A stretch of 64,000 nucleotides of DNA from Oceanimonas doudoroffii (GCF_002242685.1 NZ_NBIM01000001.1:1116001-1180000); one strand, 5' to 3'; positions 34,042 through 44,356 are shown, counted from the first letter of the stretch. Numbers and translations: made by a program. Notes: a model not told the origin generated them from the letters alone.

Positions 34042-36897
34042 TTAGTGAGTCTCCCCCAGCCCCGCATAGGCCAGCTGCTTTTCGGTAAAGGCTTCAAAGC
34101 GCTGCTGCCAGTCCGACAGGGTCAGATCGGTGGTACCGGTTACCTGCACCGCCGTCACCTTGTATTCCGGGCAATTGGTGGCCCAGTCGGAGTTGTCGGT
34201 GGTGATCACGTTGGCGCCGCTGTGGGGGAAGTGAAAGGTAGTGTACACCACCCCCGGCTGCATGCGCTGACTGTGCCTGGCCCGCAGCACCGTGCTGCCG
34301 GTGCGGCTCTGAATATTCACCGGCTGGCCATCGGCAATGCCCCGTGCACTGGCGTCGTGGGGATGGATCTCCAGCACGTCTTCGCTGTGCCACACGTTGT
34401 TGTCGGTGCGCCGAGTCTGGGCCCCCACGTTGTACTGGCTGAGGATACGCCCCGTGGTCAGCAGCAGCGGAAACGCCTCGCTCACCCGTTCGATGGTGGG
34501 AATAAACTCGGTCACCACCATGCGCCCTTCCCCGATGGGGAAACTGTCACCGTGCATGATTGGCATGCCCTCGGGATGCTCGTCATTGCAGGGCCACTGA
34601 ATGCTGCCCATGCGCTCCAGACGGTCGTAACTGACCCCGGCAAAGGACGGCGTCAGCGAGGCTATTTCGTCCATGATCTCCGACGGGTGCCGGTAGTCCA
34701 TGGGGTAACCAAGGGCGTTGGACAGCGCCATGGTCACTTCCCAGTCTTCCTTGCCCGCCAGGGGCGCCATCACTCGGCGCACCCGGTTGATGCGCCGCTC
34801 GGCGTTGGTAAAGGTGCCGTTCTTCTCGAGGAAGCTGGCCCCCGGCAAAATCACATGGGCGAACTTGGCGGTTTCGTTGAGGAAAATATCCTGCACGATC
34901 AGCAGCTCAAGGGAGCGCAGTGCCGCCTCCACATGCTGGGTGTTCGGATCTGACTGGGCAATGTCTTCCCCCTGCACATACATGGCCTTGAAACGACCTT
35001 CGATGGCGGCGTCGAACATGCCCGGAATGCGCAGCCCCGGCTCGGCATCCAGCCCGGCGCCCCACACCGCTTCAAAGCGGGCACGCACGGCGCCGTCGGT
35101 CACCGGCTGGTAGCCCGGCAGCTCGTGGGGGAAGGAGCCCATGTCGCAAGAGCCCTGCACGTTGTTCTGGCCCCGCAGCGGGTTTACCCCCACGCCGGGC
35201 CGGCCAATGTTGCCAGTGACCATGGCCAGGTTGGCAATGCCCATGACGGTGGTGGAGCCCTGGCTGTGCTCGGTGACGCCCAGGCCGTAATAGATGGCGC
35301 CGTTGCCGGCGGTGGCGTAAAGCCTTGCGGCCTCGCGCAGGTTCTCCGCCGGCACGCCGATCACGGCGCTCATGGCCTCGGGGGCATGGCACGGATCGAT
35401 AATAAAGTCGCGCCAAGCGGCGTATTCTTCCGGGGCGCAACGGGTGGCGATAAAGTCCTGGTCTTCCAGCCCCTCGGTCACGATCACATGGGCCAGGGCA
35501 TTCACCAGGGCCACGTTGGCTCCCGGGCGAATGGGCAGGTGCAGGGCCTCGTCGGTATGCGGGCTGTCCAGCAGATCGATATAACGAGGATCGGCCACAA
35601 TCAGCTTGGCGCCCTGGCGCAGCCGCTTGCGCAGCAACGAGCCGAATACCGGATGGGCGTCGGTGGGGTTGGCGCCGATCACCAGAATACAGTCCGACTG
35701 CATTACCGAATCAAAGTCCTGGGTGCCCGCCGACTCGCCCAGGGTCATCTTCAGGCCATAGCCGGTGGGGCTGTGGCACACTCGGGCGCAGGTGTCGGTG
35801 TTGTTGGTGCCGAGCGCGGCCCGCACCAGCTTCTGCACCAGGTAGGTTTCTTCATTGGTACAGCGCGACGAGGTAATGCCGCCCACGCTGTTGCGGCCGT
35901 GCTGTTGCTGCACCTCGCGCAGGCGCCGGGCGGCAAATTCAATGGCCTCCTGCCAGCCCACTTCCCGCCAGGGCTGGTCGATGGACTCGCGAATCATGGG
36001 GTGCTTCAGCCGGTCCTTGTGGCTGGCGTAGCCAAAGGCAAACCGCCCCTTCACGCAGGAGTGGCCGTGGTTGGCCTGGCCGCCCTTCCAGGGGGTCATG
36101 CGCACCAGCTCATCGCCCTTCATTTCGGCCTTGAACGAGCAGCCCACGCCACAATAGGCGCAGGTGGTGATCACGCTGTGCTCGGGCTGGCCCTTGTCGA
36201 TCACCGACTTCTCGCTGAGGGTGGCGGTGGGGCAGGCCTGCACGCAGGCACCACAGGACACGCAGTCGGAATTAAGAAAGTCCGTTCCCTTGCCGGTGGA
36301 AATCCTGGAGTCAAAGCCGCGCTTTTCCACGGTCAGGGCAAAGGTGCCCTGCACCTCGCCACAGGCGCGCACGCAGCGGGAGCAGAGAATGCACTTGCTG
36401 GCGTCAAAGGTGAAATAGGGGTTGGACTCGTCCTTTGGCAGGCTCAGGTGATTCTCGCCGGCAAAGCCGTAACGCACCTCGCGCAGGCCCACGGCCCCGG
36501 CCATGTCCTGCAGTTCACAGTCGCCGTTGGTCGGGCAGGTCAGGCAATCGAGGGGGTGATCGGAGATATACAGCTCCATGATGTTGCGGCGCAGCTTGGC
36601 CAGCGCCTCGGTCTGGCTGCGTACCACCATGCCCTCGCTCACCGGCGTGGTGCAGGACGCATGCATGCCGCGCCGGCCTTCAATTTCCACGGTACACAGC
36701 CGGCAGGAGCCAAAGGCCTCCAGGTTGTCGCTGGCACAGAGTTTGGGAATGTTAATGTCCACCAGGGCGGCGGCGCGCATCACCGAGGTGCCTTCGGGCA
36801 CCGTCACTTCCACCCCGTCTATGGTCAGGCTGATCTGTACGTCCGACAGGCGGGCCGGGGTGCCCAGATCCTTTTCGGGAAAAAAATGTTCAACCAT
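34042..36897 (-). CDS. fdsA: NAD-dependent formate dehydrogenase, catalytic alpha subunit
   Basis: FdsA oxidises formate to CO2 at a bis-MGD molybdenum centre and passes electrons to FdsB. The 951-residue protein begins with a 2Fe-2S ferredoxin domain (C54, C65, C68, C82). His-Cys3 and 2[4Fe-4S] cluster segments follow (about 108-128 and 168-225), then the molybdopterin domain with its own 4Fe-4S motif CAYCGVGC (246-253). C374 in ARVCHSPTGYG is the likely Mo ligand; it is a cysteine codon, not selenocysteine. The start at 36897 overlaps the fdsB stop. The fdsC and fdsD genes that normally follow are absent; a terminator lies directly after fdsA. Confidence 0.96.
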   Translation of the reverse strand: MVEHFFPEKDLGTPARLSDVQISLTIDGVEVTVPEGTSVMRAAALVDINIPKLCASDNLEAFGSCRLCTVEIEGRRGMHASCTTPVSEGMVVRSQTEALAKLRRNIMELYISDHPLDCLTCPTNGDCELQDMAGAVGLREVRYGFAGENHLSLPKDESNPYFTFDASKCILCSRCVRACGEVQGTFALTVEKRGFDSRISTGKGTDFLNSDCVSCGACVQACPTATLSEKSVIDKGQPEHSVITTCAYCGVGCSFKAEMKGDELVRMTPWKGGQANHGHSCVKGRFAFGYASHKDRLKHPMIRESIDQPWREVGWQEAIEFAARRLREVQQQHGRNSVGGITSSRCTNEETYLVQKLVRAALGTNNTDTCARVCHSPTGYGLKMTLGESAGTQDFDSVMQSDCILVIGANPTDAHPVFGSLLRKRLRQGAKLIVADPRYIDLLDSPHTDEALHLPIRPGANVALVNALAHVIVTEGLEDQDFIATRCAPEEYAAWRDFIIDPCHAPEAMSAVIGVPAENLREAARLYATAGNGAIYYGLGVTEHSQGSTTVMGIANLAMVTGNIGRPGVGVNPLRGQNNVQGSCDMGSFPHELPGYQPVTDGAVRARFEAVWGAGLDAEPGLRIPGMFDAAIEGRFKAMYVQGEDIAQSDPNTQHVEAALRSLELLIVQDIFLNETAKFAHVILPGASFLEKNGTFTNAERRINRVRRVMAPLAGKEDWEVTMALSNALGYPMDYRHPSEIMDEIASLTPSFAGVSYDRLERMGSIQWPCNDEHPEGMPIMHGDSFPIGEGRMVVTEFIPTIERVSEAFPLLLTTGRILSQYNVGAQTRRTDNNVWHSEDVLEIHPHDASARGIADGQPVNIQSRTGSTVLRARHSQRMQPGVVYTTFHFPHSGANVITTDNSDWATNCPEYKVTAVQVTGTTDLTLSDWQQRFEAFTEKQLAYAGLGETH

Positions 36898-38438
36898 CAG
36901 GCTTCGCCTCCCTGGCGCTGAAAGTCTTCGGGAAAGAGGGTATAGGCGCTTTTCACCGGAAAGGGTGTCATGCCGCCCATGGCGCACAGCGAGCCCTGAA
37001 TCATGGTGTCGCACAGATCTTCCAGCAGCGCCATATTGGCATCGCGGTTCTCGCCCCGCATGATGCGATCGATCACCTCCACGCCCCGGGTCGAGCCAAT
37101 GCGGCAGGGGGTACACTTGCCGCAGGACTCCTCCACGCAGAATTCCATGGAAAAGCGCGCCTGCTCGGCCATGTCGACGCTGTCATCAAACACCACCACG
37201 CCGCCGTGGCCCAGCACGGCGCCAATGGCGGAAAACGCCTCATAGTCGAGGGCGGTGTCAAACTGCGCTGGCGACAGGTAGGCCCCCAGAGGGCCGCCCA
37301 CCTGCACCGCCCGCACCGGGCGGCCGCTGGCGCTGCCGCCGCCAAAGTCTTCAATCAGCTCGCGCAGGCTGTGGCCAAAGGCGAGCTCCACCAGGCCGCC
37401 CTGAGCGATGTTGCCGGCCAGCTGAAACGGCAGCGTGCCCCGGGAGCGCTCCACGCCAAAGCCGGCGTAGTGCTCGGGGCCGTCCCGCAAAATGGACGGC
37501 ACCGCCGCCAGACTGAGCACGTTGTTGACCACGGTGGGCAGGCCAAACAGGCCCTCGATGGCCGGCAGCGGCGGCTTGGCCCGCACCATGCCGCGCTTGC
37601 CTTCCAGGCTTTCCAGCAGCGAGGTTTCTTCGCCGCAAATATAGGCGCCGGCGCCCAGGCGCACTTCCAGCGCAAAGGCGCGGCCACTGTTTTGAATATT
37701 GTTGCCGAGATAGCCGGCGGCCTCGGCCCGGGCAATGGCCAGGTCAAGGTGGCGGTGGGCCAGCGGGTATTCCTCGCGCAGGTAGATATAGCCCTGAGTG
37801 GCGCCCACGGCGAGGCCGGCGATAATCATGCCCTCAATCAGCATGTAGGGGTCGCATTCCATCACCAACCGATCGGCAAAGGTGCCGGAGTCGCCTTCAT
37901 CGGCGTTGCAGACAATGTATTTTTGTGCACCGGCGGCATCCAGCACCGTCTGCCACTTGATGCCGGTGGGGAACGCCGCCCCGCCCCGGCCGCGCAGGCC
38001 CGATGCCTTGACCCTGTCCACCAGTTGCTGCGGAGTGAGTTCAAGGGCGTGATGCAGGCCGTCAAAGCCGCCGGTGGCGCGGTAATCGTCCAGCGACACC
38101 GGATCGGTTACGCCCAGACGGGCAAAGGTGACCCGCTGTTGTTTCTTTAGCCAGGGAAGCTCGTCGGTTGGCCCCAGGGCCAGGGGGTGATCATCGCCGA
38201 AGTGGCTGTCCAGCAGCGAGGCCACGTCGCCGGGCTCTACCGGGCCAAAGGCGCGGCGGCCGGTGCCGTCGTCCACTTCCACCAGGGGCTCGAGCCAGAA
38301 CAGGCCGCGGGAGCCGTTACGCACCAGCTCAATCTTCAGGCCACGGGCTGCGGCCTCACGGCTTATCAGGGTGGCGACATCCTCGGCACCCAATGACAGC
38401 GCCGTGGTCTCACAGGGAACAAAGACACGCAGGCTCAT
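36897..38438 (-). CDS. fdsB: NAD-dependent formate dehydrogenase, beta (diaphorase) subunit
   Basis: FdsB is the NuoF-like flavoprotein that reduces NAD+ with electrons from FdsA. The 513-residue protein has an N-terminal thioredoxin-like extension (about 1-100), then GLRGRGGAAFPTGIKW (FMN site), CNADEGDSGTFADR (NADH/FMN site), and the 4Fe-4S motif ESCGKCTPCRIG with a distal cysteine in DLCDTMIQGSLCAMGG. Its stop and start overlap fdsA and fdsG by one base (TGATG), so the three subunits are translationally coupled. Confidence 0.96.
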   Translation of the reverse strand: MSLRVFVPCETTALSLGAEDVATLISREAAARGLKIELVRNGSRGLFWLEPLVEVDDGTGRRAFGPVEPGDVASLLDSHFGDDHPLALGPTDELPWLKKQQRVTFARLGVTDPVSLDDYRATGGFDGLHHALELTPQQLVDRVKASGLRGRGGAAFPTGIKWQTVLDAAGAQKYIVCNADEGDSGTFADRLVMECDPYMLIEGMIIAGLAVGATQGYIYLREEYPLAHRHLDLAIARAEAAGYLGNNIQNSGRAFALEVRLGAGAYICGEETSLLESLEGKRGMVRAKPPLPAIEGLFGLPTVVNNVLSLAAVPSILRDGPEHYAGFGVERSRGTLPFQLAGNIAQGGLVELAFGHSLRELIEDFGGGSASGRPVRAVQVGGPLGAYLSPAQFDTALDYEAFSAIGAVLGHGGVVVFDDSVDMAEQARFSMEFCVEESCGKCTPCRIGSTRGVEVIDRIMRGENRDANMALLEDLCDTMIQGSLCAMGGMTPFPVKSAYTLFPEDFQRQGGEA

Positions 38439-38929
38439 CAGTTCAGCTCCAGTTTGTAGGTGGTCAGATCATCCACCAGGCGGTCGAAACGGGCCGGGTC
38501 CATACGGCCCTTTATTTGCTCCCCTACCCGCACCGAGGGGCCGGTGGCGCAGTTGCCCAGGCAGTACACGGGTTTAAGGGTAATGCTGCGATCGGCCGTG
38601 GTCTGGCCGTAGTCCACGCCCAGCCTGGCTTTGGCGTGGCTTTCAAGCGCGCGGGCGCCCCGGGCCTGGCAGGCCTCGGCCCGGCACAGTTCCACCACAT
38701 GGCGGCCGGGCTGTTCGGAACGAAAATAATGATAAAAGCTCACCACCCCGTGCACATCGGCGGCGGTGCTGCGTAAATGACGGGCAATCACCCCGATGGC
38801 GACATCGGGAATGTAGCCAAAATGATCCTGAATACCATGCAGGATGGGCAACAGGGCGCCGGGTTTGTGTTTGAGTGACGTCACTATTGTTTCAACAGTG
38901 TCTAGAACGCCTGCTTGAGTCTCATCCAT
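38438..38929 (-). CDS. fdsG: NAD-dependent formate dehydrogenase, gamma subunit
   Basis: A NuoE-like 2Fe-2S subunit of 163 residues. The cluster cysteines are in ELCRAEACQARG and VYCLGNCATGPS. LLPILHGIQDHFGYIPDVAIGVIARHL is the usual NuoE-like N-terminal helix region. I took the ATG at 38929 (MDETQAG); longer readings add unrelated residues. It is the first gene of fdsGBA and begins 143 bp after the formaldehyde dehydrogenase gene on the same strand, so formaldehyde and formate oxidation may share a transcript. Confidence 0.95.
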   Translation of the reverse strand: MDETQAGVLDTVETIVTSLKHKPGALLPILHGIQDHFGYIPDVAIGVIARHLRSTAADVHGVVSFYHYFRSEQPGRHVVELCRAEACQARGARALESHAKARLGVDYGQTTADRSITLKPVYCLGNCATGPSVRVGEQIKGRMDPARFDRLVDDLTTYKLELN

Positions 38930-39025
38930 AACAGTATCAACCTTGTAAAACGGTGCTGGCGGTGCATCGAACCACCGCCATTTACAGTGCGTAAGGCCCG
39001 GCCGCTCCTGGCCGGGCGTGGTGAC

Positions 39026-39058
39026 AACCCTGCACGCCCTCATTGAGGGTGCAGGGTT
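39026..39058 (-). other. Hairpin between formaldehyde dehydrogenase gene and fdsG
   Basis: AACCCTGCA/TGCAGGGTT with an inner CCCTC/GAGGG stem and a 2-nt bulge. No T-run follows on the minus strand, so read-through into fdsG is possible. It may be a processing site or a Rho-assisted stop. Confidence 0.6.
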
Positions 39059-39072
39059 CACCCTATCTGTTG

Positions 39073-40269
39073 TCAGGCCACCATGCCATGGGGGTCGATC
39101 ACAAATTTCTTGGCCACGCCGCCGTCAAAGTCGGCATAGCCCTGCACCGCCTGATCCAGCGAAATCACCTGCACGTTCACGGCCTTGGCGATCTGCACCT
39201 TGTCGAACAGGATGGCTTGCATCAGCGCGCGGTGATACTTCATCACCGGACACTGGCCGGTATGGAAGGAGTGGGACTTGGCCCAGCCCAGGCCAAAGCG
39301 CATGCTCAGCGCCCCTTCCCGTGCCGCCTCGTCCACCGCGCCCGGATCTTCGGTCACATACAGGCCGGGAATGCCAATCTGGCCGCCGGCGCGGGTGACC
39401 TGCATGGCGGAGTTGAGCACGGTGGCCGGCGCCTCCTTGCCGTGGTTGCAGCCGCAGGCATGAGCCTCAAAGCCCACGCAGTCCACAAAGGCATCCACTT
39501 CCCGCTCGCCCAGAATGACTTCCAGCTTGTCTTCCATGGAGCCGTCTTCACGCAGGTCGATGGTCTCACAACCAAAGCTGCGGGCCTGGGCCAGACGCTC
39601 CGGATTCATGTCGCCCACGATCACGCAGGCCGCGCCCAGCAATTGGGCCGAAGCGGCGGCCGCCAGGCCCACGGGGCCGGCACCGGCAATGTAAACGGTG
39701 GAGCCCGGACCCACGCCGGCGGTCACGCAGCCGTGGAAGCCGGTGGGGAAAATGTCGGACAGCAGGGTGAGATCGCGAATCTTTTCCAGCGCCTGATTCG
39801 GATCCGGGAACTTCAGCAGGTTAAAGTCGGCGTAGGGCACCATCACGTATTCGGACTGGCCGCCGACCCAGCCGCCCATGTCCACATAGCCGTAAGCGGC
39901 ACCGGGACGAGCGGGGTTCACGTTCAGGCAGATGCCGGTCTTGCCTTCCTTACAGTTGCGGCAGCGGCCGCAGGCAATGTTGAAGGGTACAGAGACAATG
40001 TCGCCGACCTTGAGGAATTCCACGTCGCGGCCGCACTCGATGATCTGGCCGGTGATTTCGTGGCCCAGCACCAGGCCGGAAGGCGCCGTGGTGCGCCCGC
40101 GCACCATGTGCTGGTCGCTGCCGCAGATGTTGGTGGACACCACCTTGAGAATAACGCCGTGATGGCAGGCCCGGTTGCCCAGAGACAGTTCGGGAAAGGC
40201 AATGGACTGCACTTCAACCTTGCCCGGCCCGGTGTAGACCACCCCTCTGTTACCGTGTATTGCGCACAT
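39073..40269 (-). CDS. fdhA: Glutathione-independent formaldehyde dehydrogenase
   Basis: A zinc, NAD-dependent medium-chain dehydrogenase that oxidises formaldehyde to formate without glutathione, like the Pseudomonas putida enzyme. The 398-residue protein matches that family closely: GNRGVVYTGPGKVEVQ at the start, VVSTNICGSDQHMVRGRTT (catalytic Zn Cys), VLGHEITGQ, the structural zinc loop CGRCRNCKEGKTGIC, and the Rossmann motif GAGPVGLAAAA. AAGGA lies 8 nt before the ATG at 40269; an upstream in-frame ATG is too close to it. In other bacteria this gene sits with glycine betaine demethylation genes, whose demethylation steps release formaldehyde. It is divergent from betI. Confidence 0.95.
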   Translation of the reverse strand: MCAIHGNRGVVYTGPGKVEVQSIAFPELSLGNRACHHGVILKVVSTNICGSDQHMVRGRTTAPSGLVLGHEITGQIIECGRDVEFLKVGDIVSVPFNIACGRCRNCKEGKTGICLNVNPARPGAAYGYVDMGGWVGGQSEYVMVPYADFNLLKFPDPNQALEKIRDLTLLSDIFPTGFHGCVTAGVGPGSTVYIAGAGPVGLAAAASAQLLGAACVIVGDMNPERLAQARSFGCETIDLREDGSMEDKLEVILGEREVDAFVDCVGFEAHACGCNHGKEAPATVLNSAMQVTRAGGQIGIPGLYVTEDPGAVDEAAREGALSMRFGLGWAKSHSFHTGQCPVMKYHRALMQAILFDKVQIAKAVNVQVISLDQAVQGYADFDGGVAKKFVIDPHGMVA

Positions 40270-40482
40270 ATTCAGCATCCTTGTTCTTGACGAGTGTCGC
40301 GCTCCCCAATGAGCGCACCCGGCCTGCGGCAACATCTGGTTCACAGGCCGGCTCCCAGTAGACTGCCGAATGCATTTGGCCACATTGCTGATTAAGACAC
40401 CGATTTGCCAAAACAAGACATGGGGGGAATTCCGTGCCGAGTCCCCTTGATCATCGGCGCCAAAACCCCTAACCTTATTTTT

Positions 40483-40496
40483 ATTGAACGTTCAAT
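40483..40496. promoter_or_regulatory. BetI operator before betI
   Basis: ATTGAACGTTCAAT is a perfect 14-bp palindrome, 12 bp before the betI ATG and 213 bp before the divergent fdhA. It resembles the known BetI box and would allow autorepression of betIBA. Confidence 0.85.
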
Positions 40497-40508
40497 TAAG
40501 AAAAAGCC

Positions 40509-41114
40509 ATGCCCATTACCGGAATAAAAGATACTCGCAGGAAACAGCTGATCGACGCCACCCTGGCGTCGGTGGCCGAGTACGGCCTGCAGAACACCAC
40601 CATCAACAGTATCAGCCGGCTGGCCGGCATGTCGTCCGGCATTATCAGCCATTATTTCGGCGGCAAGCAGGGGCTGATTGAAGCCACCGTACGCCAGTTG
40701 CTGGACGAGCTCAAGCAGGCGCTGCTGTCCCGTACCGATGGCGGCCCCACCAGCCCGCAACAGCGGTTGATGATGATAGTGGAAGCCAACTTCACCGAGT
40801 TTCAGCGTTCACGGCCGGCCACCAAGTCGTGGCTGAGCTTCTGGGCCCAGGCCATGCACGACCCGAGCCTGGCACGGCTACAGCAGGTAAACAGCCAGCG
40901 GCTGATCAGCAACCTGACCTATTCGTTCCGTCCCCTGCTGGGTGCGGAGCCAGGCCGCATTGCCGCCCGCCAGACCGCCGCCATGATCGACGGCTTCTGG
41001 CTGCGCAGTGCCCTCAGTGCCAGTCCCGAGCAGGATTTCCGCGACGGCGAGCAACTGTGCAAGGCCTTTATCACCGATTTGCTACAGCACCATGGAGTAA
41101 CCCCATGTCATTGA
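40509..41114 (+). CDS. betI: Choline-responsive TetR repressor BetI
   Basis: BetI represses betaine synthesis genes and is released by choline. The 201-residue protein has a TetR helix-turn-helix ([42 protein letters not shown]) and the BetI core [44 protein letters not shown], strongly conserved in BetI proteins. Its 3' end overlaps betB by 10 bp. A palindromic operator lies just upstream. Confidence 0.97.
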   Translation: MPITGIKDTRRKQLIDATLASVAEYGLQNTTINSISRLAGMSSGIISHYFGGKQGLIEATVRQLLDELKQALLSRTDGGPTSPQQRLMMIVEANFTEFQRSRPATKSWLSFWAQAMHDPSLARLQQVNSQRLISNLTYSFRPLLGAEPGRIAARQTAAMIDGFWLRSALSASPEQDFRDGEQLCKAFITDLLQHHGVTPCH

Positions 41115-42568
41115 CCAGACACCAGAACTTTGTAGACGGCCGCTATGTGGCCAACCACAGTGGCGAGACCTTTACCGTGGTCAACCCGGCCACCGGCGAG
41201 GCCATTTATGAAGTGGAAGTGGCCGACGACCATATCAAGGCGCTGGCCATCGACTCGGCGCAACGCGGCTTTGAACAATGGTCGGCCATGACCGGCATGG
41301 AGCGCAGTCGCATTTTGCTGCGGGCCGTGGCGCTGCTGCATGAACGCAATGACGAGCTGGCCCGCATCGAGGTGCTGGACACCGGCAAGCCCTGGCAGGA
41401 AGCGTCCGTGGTCGACGTGGTCACCGGTGCCGACAGCATTGAATTTTTCGCCGGCCTGGCACCTTCTATCGAGGGCAACCAGCAGGATCTGGGCGGCGAC
41501 TTCTACTACACCCGCCGTGAGCCCCTGGGCATTTGCGCCGGCATTGGCGCCTGGAACTATCCACTGCAGATCGCCTGCTGGAAGTCTGCTCCGGCCCTGG
41601 CCTGCGGCAACGCCATGATCTTCAAGCCCTCGGAAGAAACGCCGCTGGGCGCCCTCAAGCTGGCCGAGATCTTCATTGAGGCCGGCGTGCCCGCCGGTGT
41701 ATTCAACGTGGTGCAGGGCGACGGTGCCGTGGGCGCCTGGCTCACCGGCAATCCGAACATTGCCAAGGTGTCGTTTACCGGCGAAGTGGGCACCGGCAAG
41801 AAGGTCATGGCCGCCGCCGCCAGCAGCCTGAAGGACGTGACCATGGAGTTGGGCGGCAAGTCACCGCTGATCATCTTTGACGATGCCGATCTCGACGACG
41901 CCGTGTCCGCCGCCATGCTGGGCAACTTCTACACCCAGGGCGAAATCTGCACCAACGGCACTCGGGTGTTTGTGCACAAGCACATTTACTCAGACTTTAT
42001 GGCGCGGCTGCTGGAGCGCACCCGCAACAACATTGTGGCCGGCGACCCCATGGATCCCGCCACCAACTTCGGCGCCCTGATCTCCAAGGGCCACCATGAA
42101 AAGGTGCTGGGCTACATTCGCAAGGGCATTGAGGAAGGCGCCACCCTGGCCTGTGGCGGTGAGGCGCTGCGTCCGGCCTCGGCCCCCAACGGCTATTTTG
42201 TGGCCCCCACCATTTTCACCGACTGCCGTGACGACATGACCATCTGCCGGGAAGAAATCTTCGGCCCGGTGATGTCGGTGCTGACCTTTGAAGACGAGCA
42301 TGAGGTGATCGCCCGCGCCAACGACACCGACACCGGTCTGGCCGCCGGCGTATTCACCAATGATCTGCGCCGGGGCCACCGGGTCATTCACAAGCTGCAG
42401 GCCGGCATCTGCTGGATTAACGCCTACGGCGCTTCCCCCGCCGAAATGCCGGTGGGCGGTTACAAGCTGTCCGGCATCGGCCGGGAAAACGGCCTGGTCA
42501 CCCTGCACCACTACACCCAGCTGAAGTCGGTGTATGTGGGCATGAACAAGCTGGAAAGCCCGTTTTAA
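41105..42568 (+). CDS. betB: Betaine aldehyde dehydrogenase
   Basis: BetB oxidises betaine aldehyde to glycine betaine with NAD(P)+. The 487-residue protein has the aldehyde dehydrogenase features [33 protein letters not shown] (nucleotide binding), [16 protein letters not shown] (general base Glu), and the catalytic cysteine in [10 protein letters not shown]. The start at 41105 lies inside the end of betI, implying coupling. Betaine is both an osmoprotectant and a carbon source. Confidence 0.97.
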   Translation: MSLTRHQNFVDGRYVANHSGETFTVVNPATGEAIYEVEVADDHIKALAIDSAQRGFEQWSAMTGMERSRILLRAVALLHERNDELARIEVLDTGKPWQEASVVDVVTGADSIEFFAGLAPSIEGNQQDLGGDFYYTRREPLGICAGIGAWNYPLQIACWKSAPALACGNAMIFKPSEETPLGALKLAEIFIEAGVPAGVFNVVQGDGAVGAWLTGNPNIAKVSFTGEVGTGKKVMAAAASSLKDVTMELGGKSPLIIFDDADLDDAVSAAMLGNFYTQGEICTNGTRVFVHKHIYSDFMARLLERTRNNIVAGDPMDPATNFGALISKGHHEKVLGYIRKGIEEGATLACGGEALRPASAPNGYFVAPTIFTDCRDDMTICREEIFGPVMSVLTFEDEHEVIARANDTDTGLAAGVFTNDLRRGHRVIHKLQAGICWINAYGASPAEMPVGGYKLSGIGRENGLVTLHHYTQLKSVYVGMNKLESPF

Positions 42569-42589
42569 CCGGCGATGACGAGGAACACC

Positions 42590-44272
42590 ATGAGCAACGA
42601 ATTTGACTACATCATCGTGGGCGCCGGCTCCGCCGGTTGCGTGCTGGCCAACCGGCTGACCGAAGACGGCACCACTCGAGTGCTGCTGCTGGAAACCGGC
42701 GGCAGCGACAAAAGCATCTTTATTCAGATGCCCACGGCGCTGTCCATTCCCATGAACACCGAGAAGTACGCCTGGCAGTTTCACACCGAGCCCGAGCCCT
42801 TTCTCGACAACCGCAGCATGCACTGCCCGCGGGGCAAGGTGCTGGGCGGCTCGTCCTCCATCAACGGCATGGTCTATGTGCGTGGCCATGCCCGCGACTT
42901 TGACGAGTGGCAGGAGCACGGCGCCGAAGGCTGGGACTATGCCCACTGCCTGCCCTACTTCAAAAAGGCCGAAACCTGGGCCTTTGGCGGCGACGACTAC
43001 CGTGGCGATCAGGGCCCGCTGGGGGTAAACAACGGCAACAACATGCAAAACCCCCTGTACCAGGCCTTTGTGGATGCCGGGGTGGAAGCAGGTTACCTGC
43101 ATACTCCCGACTACAACGGCCGCCAGCAGGAAGGCTTTGGCCCCATGCACATGACGGTAAAGAACGGCCGCCGCTGGTCCACCGCCAATGCCTATCTGCG
43201 CCCGGCCATGAGCCGGCCCAACCTCACCGTGATCACCCATGCCCTGGTGCACAAGGTGCTGCTGGAAGGCAAGCAGGCGGTAGGCGTGCGCTTTGAACGC
43301 AAGGGCCAGGTCCAGGACGTGCGGGTGAACAAGGAGGTGATCCTCAGCGCCGGCTCCATCGGCTCGCCACACCTGCTGCAACTGTCCGGCATCGGTGCCA
43401 AAGACACCCTGGAAGCGGCCGGGATCGAGGTGCGGCACGAGCTGCCCGGCGTGGGTGAAAACCTGCAGGATCACCTGGAGTTCTATTTTCAGTTCCGCTG
43501 CAAGGAGCCCATCTCCCTCAATGGCAAGCTCGACCCGTGGAACAAGTTCAAAATTGGCACTCGCTGGATCCTGAACAAGGACGGCCTGGGTGCCACCAAC
43601 CACTTTGAGTCCTGCGGCTTTATTCGCTCCAAGGCCGGGGTGGAATGGCCGGATCTGCAGTATCACTTCCTGCCCGCCGCCATGCGCTATGACGGCCGTG
43701 AAGCCTTTTCCGGCCACGGCTTTCAGGTGCATATCGGCCACAACAAGCCGAAAAGCCGGGGCTATGTGAAGGTGGCCAGCGCCGATCCCAAGGCCGCTCC
43801 CACCATTCGCTTCAACTACCTGGAGCACGAAGACGACCGGGAAGGCTTTCGCGCCTGTGTGCGCCTAACCCGGGAGATCATCAACCAGCCGGCGATGGAT
43901 CCCTACCGCTCGGAAGAGATTCAGCCCGGCGAGCACATTCGCACCGATGAGGAAATTGACGCCTTTGTGCGCCAGGCGGTGGAAAGCGCCTATCACCCGT
44001 CCTGCACCTGCCCCATGGGCACCGACGACATGGCTGTGGTCGACCCGGAAGCCAAAGTGCGCGGCATTGCCGGCCTGCGGGTGGTGGACTCATCCATCTT
44101 CCCCACCATTCCCAACGGCAACCTGAACTCTCCCACCATCATGGTGGCGGAGCGGGCCGCGGATCTGATCAAGGGCAAGGCACCGCTGTCTCCCTCACAG
44201 GCGGACGTGGGCATGGACCAACAGTGGCAACAGCGCCAGCGCACCGGCCAACCGGCCCGCAAGCTGGGCTGA
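42590..44272 (+). CDS. betA: Choline dehydrogenase
   Basis: BetA is a membrane-associated FAD enzyme of the GMC family that oxidises choline to betaine aldehyde. The 560-residue protein opens with the FAD motif [18 protein letters not shown], then [22 protein letters not shown] (GMC signature 1) and [15 protein letters not shown] (signature 2). The C-terminal catalytic region is [12 protein letters not shown] and ends with [27 protein letters not shown] precedes the ATG. A terminator follows at 44305-44328, closing the betIBA operon. Confidence 0.98.
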   Translation: MSNEFDYIIVGAGSAGCVLANRLTEDGTTRVLLLETGGSDKSIFIQMPTALSIPMNTEKYAWQFHTEPEPFLDNRSMHCPRGKVLGGSSSINGMVYVRGHARDFDEWQEHGAEGWDYAHCLPYFKKAETWAFGGDDYRGDQGPLGVNNGNNMQNPLYQAFVDAGVEAGYLHTPDYNGRQQEGFGPMHMTVKNGRRWSTANAYLRPAMSRPNLTVITHALVHKVLLEGKQAVGVRFERKGQVQDVRVNKEVILSAGSIGSPHLLQLSGIGAKDTLEAAGIEVRHELPGVGENLQDHLEFYFQFRCKEPISLNGKLDPWNKFKIGTRWILNKDGLGATNHFESCGFIRSKAGVEWPDLQYHFLPAAMRYDGREAFSGHGFQVHIGHNKPKSRGYVKVASADPKAAPTIRFNYLEHEDDREGFRACVRLTREIINQPAMDPYRSEEIQPGEHIRTDEEIDAFVRQAVESAYHPSCTCPMGTDDMAVVDPEAKVRGIAGLRVVDSSIFPTIPNGNLNSPTIMVAERAADLIKGKAPLSPSQADVGMDQQWQQRQRTGQPARKLG

Positions 44273-44304
44273 GCCCCGGCAACTTGCTCCTGAGTACATA
44301 CCTA

Positions 44305-44328
44305 ACGGGCCGGCTGGCCCGTTTTTTT
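44305..44328 (+). terminator. Terminator of the betIBA operon
   Basis: ACGGGCC-GGCT-GGCCCGT followed by TTTTTT, 33 bp after the betA stop. Confidence 0.95.
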
Positions 44329-44356
44329 ATGCTATCGCATTGCATTCACATGAAAC

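Noticed and set aside
39026..39058. Hairpin after the formaldehyde dehydrogenase gene as a full terminator
   Set aside because: No T-run follows on the transcribed strand, so I list it only as a hairpin.
41990..43828. 612-residue minus-strand ORF across betB and betA
   Set aside because: Antisense shadow of two well-defined genes; GC-rich codon bias keeps the opposite frame open.
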